Shown in pieces: positions 1 to 6,905 of a DNA stretch of 64,000 nt. A program made the position numbers and the translations under genes. Origin of the DNA: CAZKBP01 sp964551015 (GTDB lineage: Bacteria > Bacteroidota > Bacteroidia > Cytophagales > Microscillaceae); NCBI GenBank assembly GCA_964551015.1, contig CAZKBP010000001.1, positions 1-64,000 of the forward strand, read 5' to 3'. Position 1 is the stretch's first letter, and each line of letters starts with the position of its first letter. A model generated the notes under the pieces. The model did no database searches, was not told where the DNA came from, and was given only the letters and a program-made list of their open reading frames with translations.

Positions 1-301
1 TTCTATTTATTAATCCTGCTCCTTGTACAAAAAATGAATTAAAGTTAACCTTGGTATTTCTTAATCCGGCGTCTTGTCCAAAAAAGGAATTAAAGCGGCC
101 CGTGGTATTGTCTCGTCCGGCGGATTGTCCAAAAAAGGAATTATCGCCACCCGTGGTATTACTTTGCCCGGCATTTTCTCCCAGAAAAGTATTGTTGTTG
201 CCCGCACAAATTGGGTTCTGCCCAGAGGCGGGAGCGGGACATTGCGCCCACACACTAGCGCTGAGGCTAATAAAAAAAAGAGATACAATAAACTTTTTCA
301 T
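1..301 (-). CDS. Repeat-rich surface protein, N-terminal part, cut by window edge
   Basis: Read on the minus strand from ATG at 301, this frame stays open to base 1 (100 codons) and runs off the window. It begins with a signal peptide (MKKFIVSLFFISLSASVWAQ), then a short Cys/Pro/Ala-rich stretch, then about three 22-residue units of the type NSFFGQDAGLRNTTG. The same layout and repeat occur in the larger protein at 1720-3990, so the two are paralogues. Such units resemble the beta-roll head repeats of YadA-like adhesins and phage fibre proteins and suggest an exported, fibrous surface protein. The C-terminus is not visible, so a type IX sorting domain is only inferred from the paralogue. An unrelated plus-strand frame covers the same bases but lacks any recognisable domain. 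Confidence 0.7.
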   Translation of the reverse strand, partial: MKKFIVSLFFISLSASVWAQCPAPASGQNPICAGNNNTFLGENAGQSNTTGGDNSFFGQSAGRDNTTGRFNSFFGQDAGLRNTKVNFNSFFVQGAGLINR

Positions 302-1053
302 TACTTATGTTAATTAAAAGATGAATAAATCGTCAAATGATGCTTATCCACCCACTCGAGTGTTTCTCGGGTGGCTGCCTAAGGGTGAATTTGGCAAAGG
401 GATGCCCTGGCCGCTTTTTTGGAGGATTTTTTAGTGAATAAAAAATTTGGTTGCAAACTGGGTCTTGGGGCTGTTCTGATTTCTCGAGGGAGGAAGAAAA
501 GGCCGTTCATCCGAACTGCATTTCTTTCGTAATTTGCCTGATTTTGGTAAATTCTAGAAGGTAGCAGAGTGGTTGGAAGAAGTTGCATGCAAATTATGCA
601 AATTGAACATCAAAAGCAAATCTTTGGGCATCGCCGCAAGGGTGGAGAAAAAGGCTTCCACCTGCCTCTCCGTTGCCCTTAACCCTCGAGGAAATGCAAA
701 AGGAATGGGGCTCGCGCGAACTTCAAGATTCGCGCTCGGGAGGCGAGCTACACCTAGTACTTTTAGAGCGAGTACCTAGTCGTCAATTTGGAAAGGTGAT
801 AGCTTTTCCGCTGAGGTAGCGTAGTGGTTGGAGGAACTTAGATGTAAGTCAATCAGGTTGAAAGTAAAAAGAACATCGTCTAGGTTAAACGCATTATTAT
901 TGGTCGTGTTACATTTTTAGTGTTTTTGAAAAATGTACAACTTGCCTCTCGGTCGCGTTTGGTCTTCATCAGGTGCCCTTTCTTGATTAGATGAGTTGCC
1001 CGATTGGCTCCGAAGGTTTGACTTTTTGAAAAACTCGCTGGGTTTTGGCCTAA
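302..1053. other. Long gene-poor stretch with a diverged direct repeat
   Basis: No convincing gene is seen in about 750 bases. A 26-base segment recurs as a direct repeat at 559-584 and 814-839 with 22 matching positions, both in the context GTAG..AGTGGTTGGA. A small hairpin (CCACCC at 348-353 with GGGTGG at 369-374) lies close to the start of the preceding gene. The short open frames here have no domain-like content and look like decayed DNA. Confidence 0.4.
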
Positions 1054-1269
1054 GGTGCTTCTTTTTCTCAAGGTTACGAGGGGAATATTCAGACCGAATT
1101 ACGCTATCCCTCGGGGAATTTGATTGCGCGTCAAGTCCATGAAGTAAAAGCAGGAGGAAACCTAGTTCGTTTGGATTTGACCAAAATGAACTTGAATGTA
1201 GGTGTGTATTATCTCTATGTAGAAGGTGAGAATCTGGATACTTTCTCGGAGAAAATTATCAAATACTAG
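1054..1269 (+). pseudogene. Orphan C-terminal fragment of a T9SS sorting domain protein
   Basis: A plus-strand frame is open from just after a stop at 1051-1053 to TAG at 1267-1269, about 71 codons, with no plausible start codon near its beginning. It reads like the end of a Por-secretion (type IX) C-terminal sorting domain: ELRYPSGNLIARQVHEVKAG, then LVRLDLTKMNLNVGVYYLYV, ending FSEKIIKY. This is the usual pattern of paired beta-strands, a G-x-Y-Y-L strand and a basic tail. The rest of the parent gene is missing, so this is most simply a remnant left by deletion. A strong terminator directly follows it. Confidence 0.65.
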
Positions 1270-1300
1270 CCACGGAAAGCTAGTCAAGTGAATTTTTACC

Positions 1301-1336
1301 AAAGTTGGGCACACGTTGCCCAACTTTTGTTTTTTA
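1301..1336 (+). terminator. Rho-independent terminator after the T9SS fragment
   Basis: An 11-bp perfect stem (AAAGTTGGGCA, 1301-1311, with 1317-1327) closes a 5-base loop and is followed by a T-rich run. It is still intact although the gene in front of it is reduced to a fragment. Confidence 0.8.
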
Positions 1337-1486
1337 TTTTCCTGCTAATCTTCGGATTACTCGAGGAGCTTGGGGTGGTAATCTGATTTTCTAAATCAGG
1401 GCAAAGCTCTATGCTGTTCGTTTTTGGTGATTTTTTCGTAGATCTAATCTGATTAAAAGTGAGTTCAAACCATTCCGCAATAGTAT

Positions 1487-1708
1487 ATGCACGATCTTAT
1501 CACCATTCACCCCGACATCGTAAGCGGCACTCCGGTGTTCAAAGGCACTCGCGTACCGATCAAAAGCCTCTTTGACTACTTGGCTACTGGCCAATCCTTG
1601 GAGACATATTTGGAGGATTTCCCGAATGTCAGTAAAGAACAGGCACTCAAAGTGCTTGATCTATTTGAGAACCATCCGCCAACACTCGGCTGGCGGATCG
1701 TTGGTTAG
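1487..1708 (+). CDS. DUF433 (VapB-like antitoxin) protein
   Basis: A 73-residue protein with the DUF433 pattern: an N-terminal ITIHPDIVSGTPVFKGTRVP segment, the I-K-S-L-F-D-Y-L helix, and a helix-turn-helix-like end (FPNVSKEQALKVLDLF). The length is typical for the family. DUF433 proteins commonly act as antitoxins next to a DUF5615 PIN-like nuclease, binding the toxin and probably DNA. No toxin gene is present here: downstream, after 11 bases, comes the end of the opposite-strand repeat protein, and upstream is only the decayed stretch and terminator. It may be a solitary antitoxin or a leftover of a lost pair. The family is clear; the role is inferred. Confidence 0.85.
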   Translation: MHDLITIHPDIVSGTPVFKGTRVPIKSLFDYLATGQSLETYLEDFPNVSKEQALKVLDLFENHPPTLGWRIVG

Positions 1709-1719
1709 GAAGTTTCTTT

Positions 1720-3990
1720 TTAGTCCGTGATCATCATGCGCTTCATATCTACTTCCTGGCCATCGGCCACGAGAGAGTAGAGATACATTCCTCGGCGAAG
1801 GCTTCCGGCTTGGAGCTTCACACTGGCCTCGCCGCGCTGCTGGATTTCTACTTTCTTGAGCTGCGTGCCCTGCATATCATAGATGAAAAGCGTGGCCGAT
1901 TGCACCGCGTCGGGTAAGTTAAAGCGAATCGTCGTTTCCTCACCAAAGGGATTGGGGTGGTTTTGGTAGAGCAGAGCCGAGGAGGGCGTACTTTCCTGTG
2001 GAGATTCAATCTCACGGCTTTCCAGCCTAGCCAGTCTTTCCATTAGTTCGGCTTGCTTGGTCTCCAACTCGGCGATTCTAGTTTGAAGTGCCTCATTTTC
2101 GGTAGCCAAGCTTTCGCGGGAGGAACTGGTATTGCTCACGAAAACATTGCCCTGGCCATCTACTACTAGGTTGCGACCGCTCCCATTGGGCAGGTTCTCC
2201 AAGCGTACATCCCCGTCCACGTGCAGGCGAGCCGTGGGGTCATTGGCAAGTTGCTCGAAGCGAGGGCCAACCCCAATGTTTCCATCATTAGCAATCACGA
2301 GACGGGGCGTACTCGGCCCGGCTACATTGGTGCCCCAATCAGCAATGACGAATTTGCCATCATTCTCGCCCCGAGCCCGGTTGTAGAAGTAGAAGCTTTT
2401 GAAGACATTCTGGAAATTCTGATCGTAGCGCACGATGGCAAAGCCCGGATCATTGCGGTCACGGTCAATGCGGAAGATCGCGTTGGTGGCTCTCAGGTGA
2501 ATGGGGCGTTCGGGGTTTTGGATACCAACGCCCAGAGAACCATTAATGTTGACGATTTTGTTATCAAATTCTCCATAAATCAAAGGATTAGCTGTGTTGC
2601 TATTGGCGATGTAGAGTTGATTGGAGCCTGCAGCATTTTGTCCCGCTAGATCGCCTATGAACACATTGCCCGAACCTGAGGGATTGTTGGCACCCGCACG
2701 GCGACCCACGTAGGTATTTCTATCTCCGGTGGTATGGTTGCGCCCTGCGGCTGTACCGATGAAAGTATTAAAACGACCCGTGGTGTTCATCCGTCCTGAT
2801 CCTACGCCAAAGAAGGCGTTCTCATTCCCTTCTGTATTAGAAAGCCCTGAGCGACGACCGAAAAAAGCATTAAAATCACCCGTGGTATTGGCTAGCCCTG
2901 CTTCTCTGCCAAAAAAGGAATTGAAGCTACCTGAGGTATTATTCTGACCTGCTGATTGACCAAAAAAAGTATTCTCCGTGCCATTATTACTCGCTCCGGC
3001 CTGTAGACCACCGAAGGTATTACTCGCTTGGGCTGAGAAGCCAGCCAGCCCCGTGATGCCCCCGCTTACTTGCAGACTGCCATTGATGCGAACAAGACTG
3101 TTATCAAATTCGCCATAGATGAGCGGAGTCGTGGTGCTGGTATTGGCTACATAGAGTTTGTTCGACCCTAGCTCACTCCTGCCCGCATTATTACCCAAGA
3201 AGACATTGCCCGATCCCGTTTGATTAGAAAAGCCAGCATCGTTACCTAGGTAAACATTCCGACTTCCGGTAGTATTATTCAAGCCTGCCCGAAATCCAAA
3301 GAAGGCATTCAGCTCTCCCTCAGTATTGCTTGTACCGACAGCGGTGCCAAAAAAGCTGTTTCGGGCACCCGTTGTGTTTCGGAGGCCCGTATCTGCTCCA
3401 AAGAAGGCATTACGTGTCGCAGAGGTATTACTTTGACCGGCCCGATCACCGACAAAGGTATTGAAGGTCCCCGTGTTATTCGTTCCAGTCTCTTCTCCCA
3501 GGAAAATATTGTTTCCTAAGACGCTTAGGCCATCTGCCTGAATACTTCCTGTAACCTCCAAATCTCCATTGACACGGACGAGGTTATTATCAAATTCCCC
3601 GTAGATTAAAGGAGCGGAGGTATTAAAATTATCGATGTAGAGCCGGTCTGAGACGGCTGCGGATTCACCTACTCTATCTCCAATGAATACATTACCCGAA
3701 CCAATGGCATTTGATCTTCCGGCCAAATTACCAATAATGACATTACGACTCGCCGTACCGAGAGAAAGCCCGGCTCCTCGCCCCACGACGGTATTGTCAT
3801 TGCCCGTGGTAAGAAAACGACCCGCCGCTTGTCCAACCATTACGTTGTCCGAGCCAGTCACGTTAATGTTCCCGGCCAATGAACCTAAGAAAGTATTTTC
3901 AAAGTTTGTATTACAAATACTGGGACATTGTGCCCAAGCCGTACTCGCACAGAGTAAAAAAAGCGTGAGGAATAAAGTTAATTTCTGCAT
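1720..3990 (-). CDS. Secreted YadA-head-like repeat protein with T9SS type A sorting domain
   Basis: A 756-residue protein. Residues 1-20 form a signal peptide. Residues about 27-500 are tandem 22-residue units of the form NAFFGxxxGxxNTTGxxN, organised into three larger blocks, each ending in a module with SGNVFIGD.AG and PLIYGEFDN..V.INGSL. These give beta-roll head structures in YadA-type adhesins and phage fibres. After a globular stretch comes a coiled coil (about 640-672, LATENEALQTRIAELETKQA), then the C-terminal sorting domain (LYQNHPNPFGEETTIRFNLP ... GMYLYSLVADG) that directs export through the type IX secretion system and attachment to the cell surface. It is probably a trimeric surface fibre. 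It is a paralogue of the partial gene at 1-301. Confidence 0.85.
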   Translation of the reverse strand: MQKLTLFLTLFLLCASTAWAQCPSICNTNFENTFLGSLAGNINVTGSDNVMVGQAAGRFLTTGNDNTVVGRGAGLSLGTASRNVIIGNLAGRSNAIGSGNVFIGDRVGESAAVSDRLYIDNFNTSAPLIYGEFDNNLVRVNGDLEVTGSIQADGLSVLGNNIFLGEETGTNNTGTFNTFVGDRAGQSNTSATRNAFFGADTGLRNTTGARNSFFGTAVGTSNTEGELNAFFGFRAGLNNTTGSRNVYLGNDAGFSNQTGSGNVFLGNNAGRSELGSNKLYVANTSTTTPLIYGEFDNSLVRINGSLQVSGGITGLAGFSAQASNTFGGLQAGASNNGTENTFFGQSAGQNNTSGSFNSFFGREAGLANTTGDFNAFFGRRSGLSNTEGNENAFFGVGSGRMNTTGRFNTFIGTAAGRNHTTGDRNTYVGRRAGANNPSGSGNVFIGDLAGQNAAGSNQLYIANSNTANPLIYGEFDNKIVNINGSLGVGIQNPERPIHLRATNAIFRIDRDRNDPGFAIVRYDQNFQNVFKSFYFYNRARGENDGKFVIADWGTNVAGPSTPRLVIANDGNIGVGPRFEQLANDPTARLHVDGDVRLENLPNGSGRNLVVDGQGNVFVSNTSSSRESLATENEALQTRIAELETKQAELMERLARLESREIESPQESTPSSALLYQNHPNPFGEETTIRFNLPDAVQSATLFIYDMQGTQLKKVEIQQRGEASVKLQAGSLRRGMYLYSLVADGQEVDMKRMMITD

Positions 3991-4593
3991 GATGGGTAGT
4001 AATTTAAATAATGAATACGCCTACTCTCTTGAAGGCTTTTCGGCAGCGACCTTCCAGTTTTTGAGGTGATACTGGACTTCCATTGATTTTTGTAATTAAA
4101 TCAGCAATTAAAGGCAAGTATTCGATGGAAATATCAGGAAATGGGAATAGGAATGCGGGGAGAAGAAAATTTCAAGCAGTTAACTCAACGCGATTTGACA
4201 AATACTTACTCGAATTTCAATCAGGAAGGAAAACTAAGAATACTTTAGCTTAGATCAAAGGAAAAGCTGAAATTGTAGCCTTAGAGGCATATTGAAGTCG
4301 CTTAAAAGCAACGGTAGAGAAGCACGAACTAACCAGACTACAGCTCGTCTATATTCTCCAAATAATAAGCGGCTTGTTTGAGGATTTCTTCCCTTTTATC
4401 GGCTTTCATTCGGTTCCAAGTGCTGTACATCATGGCCACGCGAGGGTTTTTGCCCAGGTGAAACACCTGACGGCATTGAATAGTACCTTGGGCTTTTTGG
4501 GGAAGCCATAGAAGTTCATGTGAATGGGGTAATAGTCAAATAGTCAGGCAGTGCCTTTTGAAGCTTCTAGTTCTGCTCCATTTTTTGGCTATG
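3991..4593. other. Intergenic stretch holding a copied photolyase gene end
   Basis: About 600 bases without an intact gene. The notable content is a copy of the 3' end of the downstream photolyase gene at 4342-4456 (listed separately). A small perfect hairpin (CAGGTG AAA CACCTG, 4455-4469) sits exactly at the right end of the copy. The rest shows no recognisable gene. Confidence 0.5.
4342..4456 (-). pseudogene. Duplicated 3' fragment of the photolyase gene
   Basis: These 115 bases match 5281-5395, the last coding bases of the photolyase gene apart from its stop, with a single difference (4410 T against 5349 G). The two copies lie in the same orientation 939 bases apart. In the coding frame the change is CGC to CGA, both arginine, so the encoded piece (ending AAYYLENIDEL) is unchanged. 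Such similarity means a recent partial duplication or ongoing gene conversion. Confidence 0.9.
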
Positions 4594-4992
4594 TTATTGT
4601 TTCAGGTATTTAGCTTTACAAGGTTCAATACAAGGATAAGTGATGATTAATTCCTTCCCGATTAGTTCAAAATCTAGTTTGCAATTTGAAGGATTAAGTG
4701 CTTGAAGGGTGGAATCGCTTAAAGAATAAGTTCCGCTGCTCAACGAACTTGGGTCTGTCTCTTCAGAAAACATCTCACAAAGATTTCCATTGGAGCTTAC
4801 AGTTCCATCACGGTAGAACTCAATAGTTTTACTACTGTTAACTGGTCCAAAAGTACCATTACCACCTCCGAAGTCAACTAAAACCTCTATCAAATCATAT
4901 TTACCAATTAGTTCATTTTCAGGGCGCGCGTCGTCCTCAGCGCACGAGAACAAAGTAATCATCACTACCAAGCAAAATAGGTGGTTTTTCAT
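4594..4992 (-). CDS. Small lipoprotein, lipocalin-like
   Basis: A 132-residue protein with a lipoprotein signal (MKNHLFCLVVMITLFSCAED); the lipobox cysteine is at residue 17. The mature part begins with LIGKYDLIEVLVDFG and contains TIEFYRDGTVSSNG and a late LIGKELIITYPC strand. This is the alternating pattern of the lipocalin-like lipoproteins common in Bacteroidota, where a short beta-barrel domain follows the lipid anchor. Two late cysteines (CIEPC) could form a disulfide or bind metal. No ligand can be assigned. It is transcribed away from the photolyase gene end and shows no operon partner. Confidence 0.6.
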   Translation of the reverse strand: MKNHLFCLVVMITLFSCAEDDARPENELIGKYDLIEVLVDFGGGNGTFGPVNSSKTIEFYRDGTVSSNGNLCEMFSEETDPSSLSSGTYSLSDSTLQALNPSNCKLDFELIGKELIITYPCIEPCKAKYLKQ

Positions 4993-5066
4993 AGGTTTTT
5001 AGTTTTAAATCAACAATCAATTGTAAAAACATACGCAGTGCTGATAGCGTTGGTTGCTCCTATCTA

Positions 5067-5093
5067 GCGTGGAAGTTTCTTCCGTGCTTTTTT
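5067..5093 (+). terminator. Plus-strand terminator without a plus-strand gene
   Basis: A 9-bp stem with two G-U pairs (67-75 with 79-87), a 3-base loop and six T. Both neighbouring genes are on the minus strand, so it would only end a short plus-strand transcript from the region near 5000. Confidence 0.4.
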
Positions 5094-5155
5094 ATTGCAG
5101 AGGGTTTTGGCACTTCCAAGGTCAGAGGATCCATCCAGTCCAAAAATAAATGACT

Positions 5156-5190
5156 AAAGCCCCAGATCGAGCGTCTCCTTGGGCTTTTTT
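5156..5190 (+). terminator. Second plus-strand terminator-like hairpin
   Basis: AAAGCCC (5156-5162) can pair with GGGCTTT (about 5181-5187) across an 18-base loop, followed by a T run. As with the preceding hairpin, no plus-strand gene lies before it. Confidence 0.3.
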
Positions 5191-5276
5191 CGGTGATGGC
5201 GGTTGTTTCAACCCCATGAGTTTTAAACCAGTGGATGATATGACCGTAATTGGTTTGTATGTTTGAGGGCTGCTGG

Positions 5277-6812
5277 TTAAAGCTCGTCTATATTCTCCAA
5301 ATAATAAGCGGCTTGTTTGAGGATTTCTTCCCTTTTATCGGCTTTCATGCGGTTCCAAGTGCTGTACATCATGGCCACGCGAGGGTTTTTGCCCAATTTA
5401 TCTTCGGTTTGGTCATAAAAATTCCAGTAGAGGCTGTTAAAAGGGCAGGCTTTGTCGCCCACTTTTTTGGTTTTGCTGTAGTGGCATTTAGAGCAATAGT
5501 GGCTCATTTTGTCAATATAGTTGGCACTGGAGATATAAGGTTTGGTGCCCACGATACCGCCGTCGGCAAACTGACTCATGCCTCTGGTATTGGTAATCTC
5601 GACCCACTCGATGGCATCTATATAAATGCCTAAGTACCACTCATCCACGTATTTGGGATCAACTCCCGCCAGAAGCGCAAAATTACCTGTAACCATCAGT
5701 CGCTGGATATGGTGGGCATAGGCGTGATCGAGGGATTGATGGATGGCTTGTTGCAAGCAATACATTTTGGTGTCGCCGGTCCAGTAGAATTCAGGAAGCT
5801 TTCGCTCAAAGCCGAAAAAGTTTTTCTCCGCGTATGCTGGCATTTTCGCCCAATAAACGCCCCGCATAAACTCGCGCCAACCGATGATCTGACGCACAAA
5901 ACCTTCAATCTGGGCAATCGTGATTTTGTCTTGATTTTCTTCCCAATGCTGAATAGCTCTTTGCACGACCTCCAGCGGGCTAAGGATTTTACTATTGAGT
6001 GTAAAAGAGACAAGCGAGTGAAACAAATAGGGTTCGTCTGGTTCCAAAGCATCTTGGAAAGTGCCAAAGTTTGGGAGGCTCTTTTGGACAAAAACCTCTA
6101 AGTTTTCTAGCGCTTCTTCACGTGTAATCGGCCAGACAAAATTTTGAGGATCAACTCGTCCGATGGTTTCAATTTTTTGTTTTTCTAATAATTCACAGAT
6201 TTCGGAGACGTCCCGTTGGAAATTTAACCGTTCAGGAATGGGGGTCTTTTGATCATATTTTTTGCGATTTTCCTCGTCGTAATTCCACTGCCCTGTGAGT
6301 GGTTCGTCACCATCCATCATGATATCATACCTTTTACGCATATCTCGGTAAAAAGACTCGAGAAGGTAGGTTTTTTTGCCTTTGAAAAACTTAGCTACGT
6401 CTTGGCGACCACTGAGGAAGTGCTCCGAATCTACGACTTGGCTGGGCACCGATAATTCATCCCGAATCTTTTTGAACATTTCGTCCAAACGGTATTCATC
6501 AGGTGCTTGATGCTCAAATTTTTCAAAATGATGCTCTTCCATCAGATTTGTAATATTTTTCTGAAAATCTTGCGCATTTTGCGCATCGCCTAGCCGGATG
6601 TAAATAAATTGATGTCCCTGCTCCTCCATATGCTCTTTGAAGGCTCGCATGGCCAAGAAAAAGGCAATGACTTTCTGGATATGATGGCGTACGTAGTTGG
6701 TTTCAGATTGAACCTCCATCATCACGTAAGTAACTTCTTTGTCTACTTTCTCAAACCAACTGTGTTGATAATTTAATTGATCTCCTAGAATGAGCCTGAG
6801 TGTCTTGGGCAT
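5277..6812 (-). CDS. phrB: Iron-sulfur (6-4) photolyase / bacterial cryptochrome (PhrB family)
   Basis: A 511-residue member of the FeS-BCP photolyase group, which repairs (6-4) photoproducts in DNA with light using FAD. The N-terminus (LRLILGDQLNYQHSWF) is the Rossmann-like antenna domain typical of this group. Four cysteines at residues 352, 440, 443 and 456 (CLQQA, YCSKCH, ACPFN) have the same spacing as the [4Fe-4S] ligands known from Agrobacterium PhrB. The FAD-binding helical region includes GWREFMRGVYW and the typical HHIQRLMVTGNF and WEITNTRGMSQ-like segments. The length is normal. The gene stands alone, and its last 115 coding bases before the stop are repeated at 4342-4456. Confidence 0.93.
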   Translation of the reverse strand: MPKTLRLILGDQLNYQHSWFEKVDKEVTYVMMEVQSETNYVRHHIQKVIAFFLAMRAFKEHMEEQGHQFIYIRLGDAQNAQDFQKNITNLMEEHHFEKFEHQAPDEYRLDEMFKKIRDELSVPSQVVDSEHFLSGRQDVAKFFKGKKTYLLESFYRDMRKRYDIMMDGDEPLTGQWNYDEENRKKYDQKTPIPERLNFQRDVSEICELLEKQKIETIGRVDPQNFVWPITREEALENLEVFVQKSLPNFGTFQDALEPDEPYLFHSLVSFTLNSKILSPLEVVQRAIQHWEENQDKITIAQIEGFVRQIIGWREFMRGVYWAKMPAYAEKNFFGFERKLPEFYWTGDTKMYCLQQAIHQSLDHAYAHHIQRLMVTGNFALLAGVDPKYVDEWYLGIYIDAIEWVEITNTRGMSQFADGGIVGTKPYISSANYIDKMSHYCSKCHYSKTKKVGDKACPFNSLYWNFYDQTEDKLGKNPRVAMMYSTWNRMKADKREEILKQAAYYLENIDEL

Positions 6813-6905
6813 GGATTTATGATTTTTTCAGATATTTATGAAAACTTTTTCTAAGGAACCAGTATGGAGGGTTAAAGTTTCAAGATCTCGAGGGTAAATC
6901 AACGT

